Assembly: GCF_040361275.1 (NCBI RefSeq)
Contig: NZ_APNH01000001.1
Span: 806,001 to 870,000, forward strand
Length of the DNA: 64,000 nt
Direction: 5' to 3'
Origin: Salinisphaera sp. T31B1
Lineage (GTDB): Bacteria > Pseudomonadota > Gammaproteobacteria > Nevskiales > Salinisphaeraceae
In this document: positions 35,061-43,501 of the stretch, one piece after another
Numbering within the stretch: position 1 is the stretch's first letter
Layout of the letters: each line of letters opens with the position of its first letter
Notes under the pieces: generated by a model
Told to the model about the DNA's origin: nothing
Database searches by the model: none
What the model saw: the letters and a program-made list of their open reading frames with translations, nothing else
Position numbers and translations under genes: made by a program

Positions 35061-36386
35061 ATGATGGACCCGGTCACCAGTGGCATTCTGATCGCGGTCG
35101 CCTTGTTCGCGCTCATGGCTATCGGCACGCCGATCGCGTTCGCACTGGGCGGTGTATCGCTGGTCGCGCTGGTGCTCGGGCGCGGCATGACCGAACTCGT
35201 CTATTTCGGTGAGACCTTCTACAACAGCATCGCCTCGTTCGGTTTCGTGGCGATTCCGATGTTCATATTGATGGGCTCGGCGGTGGCGTCATCGCCCACC
35301 GGACGCGATCTTTACCGGTCGCTGGATCTGTGGCTCGGGCGCGTGCCCGGCGGGCTTGCGATCTCAAATATCGGTGCCTGCTCGATCTTTGCGGCGTTAT
35401 CGGGCTCTTCGCCGGCTACCTGTGCGGCCATCGGCAAGCTCGGCATTCCCGAAATGCGCAAGCGCGGTTATCCCGACGGCGTCGCGGCAGGCTGTATCGC
35501 CGCTGGCGGCACGCTCGGTATCCTCATTCCGCCGTCGGTGACCATGATCGTTTACGGGATTTCCACCGAGACCTCGATCGGCCGGCTGTTCATAGCCGGC
35601 GCATTGCCGGGTCTGATGCTGGCCGTTCTGTTCATGGTCTGGACCGTCATCGCCTGCAAGCTTGCCGGCGGCTACGACAACCCGCTGGCATCGGCGGCCG
35701 AACAGGCCAAAGCCAACGTCGAGGGCAATCTCAAGGCGCTCGTGCGGGTGCTGCCGTTCATCGTCGTGGTCACGGGCATTCTGTTCGCGCTCTACGGCGG
35801 CGTGGCGACGCCGACCGAGGCCGCCGGGGTGGGCGCATTCCTGTGCCTGGCGCTGGCGATCTTCGTCTACCGCATGTGGCAGGTAAAGCCGCTCAAGCTG
35901 ATCATGCGCGACGGCCTGCGGGAAAGCGTGATGATCATGCTGATCATCGCCGCGGCAGAGATTTTCGCCTATGCCCTGTCGTCGATGTTCATCACCCAGA
36001 CCATCGCCGGCGGCATCGCCGATCTCGAGGTCAACCGCTGGGTGCTGATGGGTGTGATCAACCTGTTCCTGCTGGTTGCCGGCTTCTTCTTGCCGCCGGT
36101 CGCGGTGATCGTGATGACCGCGCCGATCCTGTTGCCGATCATCCTGCAGGCGAACTTCGACCCGTACTGGTTTGCGGTAGTGCTCACGATCAACCTGGAA
36201 ATCGGGCTGATCACGCCGCCCGTCGGGCTGAACCTGTTTATAATCAACGGTATCGCACCAGACATTGCACTACGCGACGTGCTGCTGGGCAGCTTGCCAT
36301 ATGCGTTGTGCATGGTGCTCGGCATAGTGCTTCTGTGCTTCTTTCCGGCAATCGCCACATGGTTGCCGGACGTGATCATGGGCTAG
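35061..36386 (+). CDS. TRAP transporter large permease (DctM family)
   Basis: 441 residues, about twelve hydrophobic segments. DctM signatures are visible: SGSSPATCAAIGKLGIPEM, GGTLGILIPPSV and LEIGLITPPVGLNLF. It drives sodium-coupled uptake with DctQ and the binding protein. GGAGAG lies 5 bp before the ATG at 35061; a longer frame into the spacer is rejected. Unlike most TRAP operons, a 237-bp gap separates it from the dctQ gene. MatB follows 57 bp downstream on the same strand. Confidence 0.92.
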   Translation: MMDPVTSGILIAVALFALMAIGTPIAFALGGVSLVALVLGRGMTELVYFGETFYNSIASFGFVAIPMFILMGSAVASSPTGRDLYRSLDLWLGRVPGGLAISNIGACSIFAALSGSSPATCAAIGKLGIPEMRKRGYPDGVAAGCIAAGGTLGILIPPSVTMIVYGISTETSIGRLFIAGALPGLMLAVLFMVWTVIACKLAGGYDNPLASAAEQAKANVEGNLKALVRVLPFIVVVTGILFALYGGVATPTEAAGVGAFLCLALAIFVYRMWQVKPLKLIMRDGLRESVMIMLIIAAAEIFAYALSSMFITQTIAGGIADLEVNRWVLMGVINLFLLVAGFFLPPVAVIVMTAPILLPIILQANFDPYWFAVVLTINLEIGLITPPVGLNLFIINGIAPDIALRDVLLGSLPYALCMVLGIVLLCFFPAIATWLPDVIMG

Positions 36387-36443
36387 TAACCGGGCGGCAC
36401 GAACGACGCCGGGCATGAACCCGCAAAACGAAGACATCAATTC

Positions 36444-37967
36444 ATGAGCCACAATCTGTTCGAGTCCTTTGCCGAGCGCATGTCCGCTCGCGGCGACGCC
36501 GATTTCATCGTCACCCGTGAGGGACGGCGCTACTCCTACGCCCAGGCGCTGGCAGCGAGCGAGCGCCTGGCCGGTACGCTGGCCTCGCTCGGCGTCAAGC
36601 CCGGCGACCGCGTGGCCGTACAGGTCGACAAGAGCCCTGAAGCCATTCTGCTCTATCTCGCCTGCCTGCGGATCGGCGGCGCCTATCTGCCCTTGAACAC
36701 CGGCTATACGAGCACCGAGATCGATTATTTTCTCGGCGATGCCGAACCCGCGTTGTATGTGTGTCGGCCTGCCGCGGCCGATGAAGCCGAACGGGTGGCG
36801 CGCGAGGCCGGCTGTCCGCAGGTGGTCACTCTCGGCACACAGGGCGACGGCCGCCTCATGGAGCTGGCTGAACAGGCCGAGCCAATGGAGTCGATCGAGT
36901 CACGCGACGAGAACGACCTCGCAGCGATCCTCTACACCTCGGGTACCACGGGGCGTTCCAAGGGCGCGATGCTGACCCATCGCAACCTGGCCTCCAACGC
37001 GCAGGCACTGGTCGAAGCCTGGCGTTTCGATGCCAACGATCGTCTCATCCACGCGCTGCCCATTTTCCATACCCACGGACTGTTCGTGGCCTGCAACGTC
37101 GTGCTGATGTCGGGCGCGGCCATGCTGTTCATGCCGAAGTTCGATATCGACGCCGTTCTCGACGAGATACCGCGCGGCACCGCGCTCATGGGTGTACCGA
37201 CCTATTACACGCGGCTGCTTGCTGACGAGCGGCTGACGCCAGAGCTGGCACGGAACATGCGCCTGTTCACCTCCGGTTCTGCGCCGCTGACCGCGGACAC
37301 CCATACGGAGTTCGAACGCCGTACCGGCCACGCCATTCTTGAGCGCTATGGCATGACCGAGACCGGCATGAATACGTCCAACCCGTACGACGGCGCCCGT
37401 ATTGCCGGCACCGTCGGCCTGCCGCTGCCGGGCGTGGAGATCCAGCTGGTCGATCGCGAAACCGGGGCGAATTTGCCCACCGGCGAGACCGGCATGCTCA
37501 AGGTGCGAGGCCCGAACGTGTTCGTCGGCTATTGGCGCATGCCCGAGAAGACGGCCGAGGAACTGGGCGAGGATGGCTTCTTCGTCACCGGTGATCTGGC
37601 CAAGATCGACGACAAAGGCTACGTACAGATCGTCGGGCGCGACAAGGATCTGGTGATTTCGGGCGGCTACAACGTCTATCCGAAGGAGGTCGAGCAGGCC
37701 ATTGATGAAATGGACGGAGTGCTGGAATCAGCGGTGATCGGCGTCCCTCATCCGGATCTGGGCGAAGGGGTGACCGCGGTGGTCGTGCCCAACGACGGTG
37801 CGACAATCGACGAAAGCCAGGTGATTGCTGCGCTCCGCGACCGCCTGGCCCGCTACAAGCAGCCCAAGCGCGTGTTCTTCATCGACGAACTGCCGCGCAA
37901 CACGATGGGCAAGGTGCAGAAGAATCAGTTGCGCAAGCAGTTCGACGCCATCTACCGACCGGGTTGA
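36444..37967 (+). CDS. matB: Malonate--CoA ligase (malonyl-CoA synthetase)
   Basis: 507 residues, AMP-forming acyl-CoA synthetase. Adenylation motifs: YTSGTTGRSKGAML, RYGMTETGMNTSNPYDG and GDLAKIDDKGY, with the catalytic lysine in RNTMGKVQKNQLR. The MTETGMNTSNPYDG region is characteristic of MatB, which converts malonate or methylmalonate to the CoA ester. It follows a TRAP transporter and faces, across the promoter, the fused decarboxylase. In rhizobia MatB acts with MatA; no MatA gene is present here. Opening MSHNLFESFAERM has no leader. Confidence 0.88.
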   Translation: MSHNLFESFAERMSARGDADFIVTREGRRYSYAQALAASERLAGTLASLGVKPGDRVAVQVDKSPEAILLYLACLRIGGAYLPLNTGYTSTEIDYFLGDAEPALYVCRPAAADEAERVAREAGCPQVVTLGTQGDGRLMELAEQAEPMESIESRDENDLAAILYTSGTTGRSKGAMLTHRNLASNAQALVEAWRFDANDRLIHALPIFHTHGLFVACNVVLMSGAAMLFMPKFDIDAVLDEIPRGTALMGVPTYYTRLLADERLTPELARNMRLFTSGSAPLTADTHTEFERRTGHAILERYGMTETGMNTSNPYDGARIAGTVGLPLPGVEIQLVDRETGANLPTGETGMLKVRGPNVFVGYWRMPEKTAEELGEDGFFVTGDLAKIDDKGYVQIVGRDKDLVISGGYNVYPKEVEQAIDEMDGVLESAVIGVPHPDLGEGVTAVVVPNDGATIDESQVIAALRDRLARYKQPKRVFFIDELPRNTMGKVQKNQLRKQFDAIYRPG

Positions 37968-38005
37968 GGCCACAGGCGGCGTGTCCGCGCAACGTGCACC
38001 GGTCC

Positions 38006-38200
38006 GTGAGTGGATCGTGTCGATGCGCCGCAGCAGGCGGTCGTTGGGGGCCCGCGCAAAGCACAGCTTGGCCCATGTGCTGGGCTGATCGAGCACAAGC
38101 GTGGCCATGGCTTGGCCGCCGAGCGTGACGCGCAGCATGTAGGGGTGATTGCGTTCTTGGCGAGTACGGTGAAGCTACGCGCTAGAGGACTGCGTTTCAT
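38006..38200 (-). pseudogene. Remnant of siderophore-interacting protein (FAD-binding) gene
   Basis: From ATG 38200 the frame reads KRSPLARSFTVLAKNAITP, then after a one-base loss in a C-run (about 38139-38146) the other frame continues MLRVTLGGQAMATLVLDQPS and WAKLCF. Together these match the N-terminal FAD-binding part of siderophore-interacting ferric reductases. Similarity stops near 38006, leaving only about 60 of some 250 residues. Frameshift plus truncation mark it as dead. It is antisense-adjacent to the end of matB. Confidence 0.6.
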
Positions 38201-38338
38201 GGGCCAGCCCGTATCGGTTCGAGACGGGTGATCATCGACTTGGCCGGTTCGAGACACGACGGCATCGGCCGTGGGCAGCCAGGCGGCCAGGGCGCGCCCG
38301 GCGATGCTTCGATCGCGACCATGCACTGGCGCATCGCG

Positions 38339-38575
38339 GGCCCGGGGGCGGGTCGGCACCCGTCGGCGGTTGCGGCGGTCGGTCGGATGCACGCGCCGCC
38401 CGATCAGCGATTCGCCGGCCAGATCCTTGACCAGCTGCGCGACGCCGCCCTTGTCCCGGCGCATGCGCCCGGCAATGTGCTTGCCGACACCGGCCTCGAG
38501 CACAAGGATATGAGGTACGGTGAGTCCGATATCCGCAGCGGCCCGTCGGGAGGCGTGCAGCAGGCGATGCAGGGG
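38339..38575 (-). pseudogene. Remnant of MarR-family regulator gene
   Basis: The minus-strand frame, which begins right after a TAG at 38576-38578, reads LLHASRRAAADIGLTVPH and then GRMRRDKGGVAQLVKDLAGE followed by LIGRRVHPTDRRNRRRVPT, the MarR recognition helix and wing. A piece between the two helices seems deleted and the C-terminus decays into low-complexity sequence. It lies just upstream of the siderophore-interacting remnant on the same strand, so the pair was probably one operon. Other sequence in 37968-38766 shows no further gene; the last 150 bp should hold the gltX promoter. Confidence 0.55.
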
Positions 38576-38766
38576 CTAACCGACGGCCGGTGCGCCGCCC
38601 GTGAGCCACCGGTCGCCAACGTCAACCAAACACCCGCGTATCAGTCGATCTTGTCGCTCACCATGACGACCCGGTGGTGCCTGCCGGGCGCGCGTCAAGC
38701 GTATCCGGCTTGTTAGACTACTCGGCCGGCCAACCGCCGATTCCGGCCCGATCAGGTAGTTCCCGT

Positions 38767-40197
38767 ATGTCCGTCGTCACCCGTTTCGCTCCCAGCCCCA
38801 CCGGTTATCTGCATATCGGCGGGGCGCGCACCGCGCTGTATTCCTGGCTGCACGCCAAGGCCAGCGGTGGGCAATTCGTGCTGCGTATCGAGGATACCGA
38901 CCGCGAGCGCTCCACCGACGCGGCCGTGGCCGCGATTCTCGATGCCATGGCCTGGCTGAATCTCGATCATGACGGCGAGATCTATTACCAGACCCAGCGT
39001 TTCGATCGTTACGCGGCGGTCATCGAGCGGCTGATCGACGAAGGCAAGGCCTATCGCTGCTATTCGAGCGCCGAAGACGTCGAGGCCATGCGCGAGGCCG
39101 CCCGTGCGAAGGGCGAAAAACCGAAATACGACGGTACCTGGCGGCCGATGCCGGGCAAGACGCTGCCCGAGCCGCCGGCCGGGGTCGATCCGGTGATCCG
39201 CTTCGCCACGCCGCTGGACGGGCAAACGGTGATCCACGATCTGGTGAAGGGCGATATCACCATCTCCAACACCGAGCTGGACGATCTGGTCATCGCCCGC
39301 GCCGACGGCACGCCGACCTACAACTTCTGTGTGGTGGTCGATGACATGGACATGGGCATCACCCATGTCATCCGCGGCGACGACCATGTGAACAACACGC
39401 CGCGCCAGATCAACATCCTCAAGGCACTCGTGGGCGACGACGGCGAGCTGCCCGTCTATGCCCACGTACCGATGATCCTGGGTGCCGACGGCAAGCGCCT
39501 GTCCAAGCGCCACGGTGCGGTCGGCGTGATGCGCTATCGCGAGGAGGGCTATCTGCCCGAGGCGCTGCTCAACTATCTGGTGCGCCTGGGCTGGGCGCAC
39601 GGCGATCAGGAGATCTTTTCGCTGGAGGAGATGATCGCCCACTTCGACATCACTCACGTGCAGGGCGGCGCTTCGACGTTCGACCCCGACAAGCTGCTGT
39701 GGGTGAATCAGGAGCACATGAAGGCCGCCGATCCGGCCGCGCTGGCGATCGAGCTGTCCTGGCACCTGGCGCGTCTGGACGTGACCTGCAACGATCATTC
39801 GTATCTGGTGGATATCGCGCGTGTTCAGCAGGGCCGCTGCAAGACCATGCTCGAAATGGCCGAGCAGAGCCTGTTCCTGTTCAACGACGTCGCCGAGTAC
39901 GAGGCCAAGGCGGTCAAGAAACACATGAAGACCGGCTCGCCCGCCCTGCTGGCCCAGGTGCGCGATCGTCTGGCCACGCTGATCGACTGGCAGGACGAGC
40001 CCATCAGCGCGGCGGTCAAGGCGGTGGCCACCGACAACGAGGTGGGCATGGGCAAGGTGGCCCAGCCGATTCGTATCGCGGTCACCGGCACGGCGGTATC
40101 GCCCTCGATCGACGGCACCCTGCGCCTGCTCGGACGCGAGACCACGCTGGCGCGTCTGGATGCGGCGGTCGCCGAATTCGACGCCTCGAGCGGTTAG
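38767..40197 (+). CDS. gltX: Glutamate--tRNA ligase
   Basis: 476 residues, class Ib synthetase. HIGH motif in FAPSPTGYLHIGGARTAL (near residues 7-20) and KMSKS-equivalent KRLSKRHG. Charges tRNA-Glu with glutamate. A glutamate-specific Arg/Asp pattern follows the usual gammaproteobacterial form (DDHVNNTPRQINI). ATG 38767 opens MSVVTRFAPSP, the standard N-terminus; a longer frame upstream is rejected. The stop overlaps the convergent HAD gene stop by 4 bp. Confidence 0.95.
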   Translation: MSVVTRFAPSPTGYLHIGGARTALYSWLHAKASGGQFVLRIEDTDRERSTDAAVAAILDAMAWLNLDHDGEIYYQTQRFDRYAAVIERLIDEGKAYRCYSSAEDVEAMREAARAKGEKPKYDGTWRPMPGKTLPEPPAGVDPVIRFATPLDGQTVIHDLVKGDITISNTELDDLVIARADGTPTYNFCVVVDDMDMGITHVIRGDDHVNNTPRQINILKALVGDDGELPVYAHVPMILGADGKRLSKRHGAVGVMRYREEGYLPEALLNYLVRLGWAHGDQEIFSLEEMIAHFDITHVQGGASTFDPDKLLWVNQEHMKAADPAALAIELSWHLARLDVTCNDHSYLVDIARVQQGRCKTMLEMAEQSLFLFNDVAEYEAKAVKKHMKTGSPALLAQVRDRLATLIDWQDEPISAAVKAVATDNEVGMGKVAQPIRIAVTGTAVSPSIDGTLRLLGRETTLARLDAAVAEFDASSG

Positions 40198-40883
40198 AGC
40201 AACGCCTTCAGCTCGGCGAGGCTGGCGATCGTGTGATCGGGCACGATCGCGGTGTCGTTGGGGCGGCCGTCTCGATTGAGCCAGACAGAGGTTGCGCCCA
40301 CGGCATGGGCCCCGGCGACATCGGCCGCCAGCGAATCGCCGACATGGATCGTGTGTTCGGCGCGGCAGCCAAGGTGGTCGAAGGCGTAATCGAACAGGTC
40401 GGGCGAAGGCTTGGCACGATACATCGCGCCTGCGAAGGCGATCACATCAAAGCGGTCGGCGATGCCCAGATGCTTCGGATGCGTGTTGCCATTGGACAGC
40501 AGGGCCAGATGCAGATCGGAGTCGAGGCGGGCGAAAAGCGGAACGACATCGCGATACAGCGGCGTGGCCTTGAGCCGGTGTTCGAGATAGACCGCATACA
40601 GCTGGTCGCCGAGCCGATCATCGGCCGCGTCGTGCTCGACGAGCAGCGTCCGGAAAGCGCGACGGCGAATCGCGGCGAATGACAGGCCGGCCGCGCTGGC
40701 GTCGGCCAGAATGCGCTCGCGAACGGCCATCATGGGCCGAATATCGGGCAGCGCGGCGGCCAGTGTCGGCCGTCGTTCGATCAGCGCCCGACGGGTCGCT
40801 TCGAGCGCGGCACGCATGCCCGCATCGAAATTCCATAGCGTCATGTCGCCGTCGAAGCTCAGCAGCCGATAGTGCGATCGCAT
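40194..40883 (-). CDS. HAD-superfamily hydrolase (YjjG-like nucleotidase or phosphatase)
   Basis: 229 residues. HAD motifs: motif I as FDGDMTLWNF (with DxD, DGD), motif II LLSNGN, motif III Lys in YRAKPSPDLF and motif IV HVGDSLAADVAGA. The domain with alpha-helical cap type C1 resembles YjjG/YfnB pyrimidine 5'-nucleotidases. Cytoplasmic phosphatase acting on a small phosphorylated metabolite; substrate unproven. Start 40883 (MRSHYRLL) has GGGAG 4-8 bp upstream. Divergent from the arsR-CDF operon. Confidence 0.85.
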   Translation of the reverse strand: MRSHYRLLSFDGDMTLWNFDAGMRAALEATRRALIERRPTLAAALPDIRPMMAVRERILADASAAGLSFAAIRRRAFRTLLVEHDAADDRLGDQLYAVYLEHRLKATPLYRDVVPLFARLDSDLHLALLSNGNTHPKHLGIADRFDVIAFAGAMYRAKPSPDLFDYAFDHLGCRAEHTIHVGDSLAADVAGAHAVGATSVWLNRDGRPNDTAIVPDHTIASLAELKALL

Positions 40884-40946
40884 GGGCTCCCGGCGTGCGC
40901 CGATCGATGAGCCATGGCGCGATACCATAACAGTCACGCGGTCGAT

Positions 40947-40965
40947 ACAATGCTTGTTCAATTGT
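40947..40965. promoter_or_regulatory. Probable ArsR/SmtB operator
   Basis: Imperfect dyad ACAAT-N9-ATTGT (40947-40951, 40961-40965) directly upstream of the ArsR gene, overlapping where the promoter should lie. ArsR/SmtB repressors bind such A/T-rich dyads and release on metal binding. The GGGG run before ATG 40976 serves as the ribosome binding site. Confidence 0.5.
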
Positions 40966-40975
40966 AGGGGCGCGC

Positions 40976-41296
40976 ATGACGACCACCTATCTCGAACTGC
41001 AAGTGCTGAGCACGGGCCAGACATCGCGCCTGGCCGAGATGTTCCGTCTGCTCGGCGAGCCGAATCGGCTATCGCTGGTCTATGCCTGTCTGGAAGAGCC
41101 CCGCAGCGTGCAGACGCTCGCGGCAGATATCGATATCTCGATGTCGCTGGCCAGCCACCATCTCAGGCTTCTGCGGGCCGCGCGGTTGCTGCGCGCCGAG
41201 CGCCGCGGCAAGCAGGTGTTCTACGTGGCCGCAGATGCACACGTACAGCGGGTGTTGCGGGACATGGTCGAGCACAGCGACGAACAGGATTTGTAA
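40976..41296 (+). CDS. ArsR/SmtB-family metal-responsive regulator
   Basis: 106 residues, winged helix-turn-helix. Core LGEPNRLSLVYACLEEPRSV, recognition helix MSLASHHLRLLRAARL, then a wing (ERRGKQVFY). The C-terminal helix carries an Asp/His set (AADAHVQRVLRDMVEHSDE) that could form the alpha-5 metal site of zinc or cobalt sensors such as CzrA/SmtB. No CxC alpha-3 motif is present, arguing against an arsenic or cadmium sensor. Stop TAA overlaps the CDF start by one base, so it should regulate that gene and itself. Confidence 0.88.
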   Translation: MTTTYLELQVLSTGQTSRLAEMFRLLGEPNRLSLVYACLEEPRSVQTLAADIDISMSLASHHLRLLRAARLLRAERRGKQVFYVAADAHVQRVLRDMVEHSDEQDL

Positions 41297-42252
41297 TGAG
41301 CCACGATCACGCACACGACCACGACCACGATCACGACCACGGCGGCCTGGGCGGCCATCATCACCATGGCGGCAGCGGCCGGGTGCTGGTGTTTTCGCTC
41401 TGCCTGACCCTGGCATTCGCCTTCGTGGAGGCGGTCGGCGGCTGGTGGGCGGATTCGCTCGCGCTGATGTCCGACGCCGGGCACATGTTCACCGACAGTT
41501 CGTCGCTGGCGATCGGCGCCGTGGCCGCCTGGATGGCCAAGCGACCAGCCTCGCGTGTGCACTCGTTCGGGTTGCAGCGTGCGGAAGTGCTGGGCGCCCT
41601 GATCAATGCAGTGCTCATGATCGTGGTGGTGGTCGCGATCGCGGTCTCCGCGATTGAGCGTTTCGCCGAGCCGCGTACCGTGGCCGGCGCACCGGTGATG
41701 GTCATCGCGGGCATTGGCCTGGTGATGAATATCGCCGTGGCGGTGATCCTGATGCGCGGCGAGCAGACCATGAACGTCCGCGGCGCGCTCATCCACGTCA
41801 TCGGCGATCTGCTGGGGTCGGTGGCCGCACTGGCGGCCGGTCTGATCATTATTCTCACCGGCTGGATGCCGATCGACCCGATTCTCTCGCTGTTGGTCAG
41901 CGCGCTGATTCTGGTGTCCGCTTGGCGGCTGCTCAGGGAAGTCGTACACGTACTCATGGAAGGCGTGCCCAAGGGCGTGGACGCCCGTCAGGTCAGCCGT
42001 GCACTGGCCGATGTCGAGGGCGTGCAATCGGTGCACGATCTGCACATCTGGAGCCTGTCCTCCAGCCAGCGAGCGCTCGCTGCCCATGTGGAGATCGCCC
42101 GACTGGCCGAATGGCAGACTATCCTGCCGCGGCTGCAAGCGCTGCTGGCCGATCGGTATGCAATCACCCATACGACGCTGCAGCCGGAAGATCGTCAGAC
42201 TGCCATCGACTGTGCCGGCGGCGCCGACTGCGGGCTGGCATCGCGGGCCTGA
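41296..42252 (+). CDS. Cation diffusion facilitator (zinc/cobalt efflux, ZitB/CzcD-like)
   Basis: 318 residues. His-rich N-terminus (DHAHDHDHDHDHGG, later HHHH), six transmembrane helices, and CDF metal sites: SDAGHMFTDS in helix 2 and HVIGDLLGS in helix 5 (HxxxD / DxxxD pattern). C-terminal cytoplasmic domain includes VHDLHIWSLSS. Exports zinc and perhaps cobalt or cadmium from the cytoplasm by proton antiport. Start overlaps the ArsR stop (TAATG). Complements the uptake systems near the right end of the window as the efflux side of zinc balance. Confidence 0.93.
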   Translation: MSHDHAHDHDHDHDHGGLGGHHHHGGSGRVLVFSLCLTLAFAFVEAVGGWWADSLALMSDAGHMFTDSSSLAIGAVAAWMAKRPASRVHSFGLQRAEVLGALINAVLMIVVVVAIAVSAIERFAEPRTVAGAPVMVIAGIGLVMNIAVAVILMRGEQTMNVRGALIHVIGDLLGSVAALAAGLIIILTGWMPIDPILSLLVSALILVSAWRLLREVVHVLMEGVPKGVDARQVSRALADVEGVQSVHDLHIWSLSSSQRALAAHVEIARLAEWQTILPRLQALLADRYAITHTTLQPEDRQTAIDCAGGADCGLASRA

Positions 42253-42316
42253 TGCGCTCTGCGTTCGTCGCTGCCAGCGCTCGCCGGGCGCGATGTCGTC
42301 GGGCGGTCAATCCGTT

Positions 42317-42670
42317 GTGACGATCAAGATCAAGCGAATCTACGACCCGCTGATCGCCGACGATGGCTATCGCGTGTTGGTCGATCGTATCTGGCCGCGC
42401 GGGATCGCCAAGCAAGACGCGGCGCTCGACGAGTGGGCTCGTGTGCTGGCGCCGTCCACGCGATTGCGCCGATGGTTCGGGCACGATCGCCAGCGCTGGA
42501 CAGGCTTTCGTCGGGCTTATCTGGAGGAGCTGGCCGACTGCGACCCGGCGCCGGCCGACGCGCTCCGGGCTCGGGCGAGGGACGGGCAGGTCACGCTATT
42601 GTTCGCAGCCCGCGATACCGAGTACAACCATGCCGTAGTGCTCGCGCGTTATCTGGAACAACGGTCATGA
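42317..42670 (+). CDS. DUF488 family protein
   Basis: 117 residues from GTG 42317. The family-conserved start IKRIYDPL and YRVLVDRIWPRG, with later WFGHDRQRW and ARDTEYNHAVVLARYL, identify DUF488 (YeaO-like). The biochemical role is unknown; a few members bind metal or nucleic acid. ATG 42293 in frame is an alternative but adds residues outside the family. Ends with a 4-bp overlap with the next small gene. Downstream of the metal efflux operon on the same strand, perhaps co-transcribed. Confidence 0.8.
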   Translation: MTIKIKRIYDPLIADDGYRVLVDRIWPRGIAKQDAALDEWARVLAPSTRLRRWFGHDRQRWTGFRRAYLEELADCDPAPADALRARARDGQVTLLFAARDTEYNHAVVLARYLEQRS

Positions 42671-42882
42671 ACGACGAGACGCCACGTCAGTTGGCCGAGC
42701 GAGTGCGCGAGGCCTGCCTAAGCGCATTGCTTGCCGGGCACGAGCAGGCAGCGATAGCCGGTCTGTGCGGCGAGGGCGCGTTCGAGGCAGCCGTGGGTGC
42801 GGTACAGGAACTGAACCTGGATGCCCTGCTCGCCGATCCAATCGTCTCCCACGAGCCACCCTCAACCGCGTCCGAGGACTGA
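42667..42882 (+). CDS. Small conserved hypothetical protein
   Basis: 71 residues, acidic, predicted all-helical, with no membrane segment. The phrase LAERVREACLSALLAGHEQAAIAGLCGEG suggests a compact helical bundle (quoted within length as LAERVREACLSALL and HEQAAIAGLC). Its ATG overlaps the DUF488 stop (ATGA), implying translational coupling. I do not recognise a function. Confidence 0.65.
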   Translation: MNDETPRQLAERVREACLSALLAGHEQAAIAGLCGEGAFEAAVGAVQELNLDALLADPIVSHEPPSTASED

Positions 42883-42899
42883 ACACGGGCCGGCCCTGG

Positions 42900-43200
42900 T
42901 GTCGTGCCGTCGGGTCGCTGAGTGTCGAGTGTTGTCTGGCCGGTGGACGGGCCGAATACAATGCCCGCGCCGAATTGGCGGCCGCCGACGCCGAGAAATC
43001 GGCCACCGGCGTCCTGACGCAATATCGCATACAGGAATGCTTTTGCGAATCCGGAATGAAGTATGTCAAAGCCGTAGCCGGCCATCATCAGCGAATCATG
43101 GCGGCAAGCAGACATCGACCCTGTAGCGGATAGACGCATCGCCTGCGTTGGCCGCGATATCGCCCGGCTGGAATCCTGACGGGCGGCTGTGAATCCGCAT
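42900..43200 (-). pseudogene. Decayed second copy of ATP sulfurylase (sat)
   Basis: Two minus-strand frames join into a fragment of the same protein as the intact sat at 45216-46400. From 43200: QPGDIAANAGDASIRYRVDV (intact copy: KPGDIPANVRDAAIRKMVDV); after a frame change near 43098: DSLMMAGYGFDILHSG and LYAILRQDAG (intact copy: NSVMITGYGFDMLYAG, LHAVFRQNAG), ending near TTLDTQRPDG. Base-level identity is also clear. N- and C-terminal parts are missing. Weak further matches may reach 43300. Confidence 0.75.
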
Positions 43201-43363
43201 CACCTCGGTGCGGGTGGCCCTTGGCCCATTCTCCACAGTCGATCGACGACGCGCGACTCACGGGATCGCCCTGCTGCAAGACGTGTTCGGCATGTTTCAC
43301 GGTGCGTGGCGGATACGTCGAAGGCCGTTCTTCGGTCCAGACACAAGTATCCTCCAGATTGTT

Positions 43364-43392
43364 TTGACATGCGGCACAAAGTGCTGTTTATT
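43364..43392 (+). promoter_or_regulatory. Sigma-70-like promoter of sorA
   Basis: TTGACA (43364-43369), a 17-bp spacer and TTTATT (43387-43392). It lies 110 bp before the sulfite dehydrogenase start, leaving an untranslated leader. The rest of 43201-43501 holds no intact gene. Confidence 0.6.
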
Positions 43393-43501
43393 GACACGTG
43401 TTGCCGCTGGGCACAGCGTCCCAAGTACGGCCCCTGCAGAACATACGCAACGAGACATCGATCCGTCACGATCGATCGGTGTGCCTTGAGGAGACACGAC
43501 A

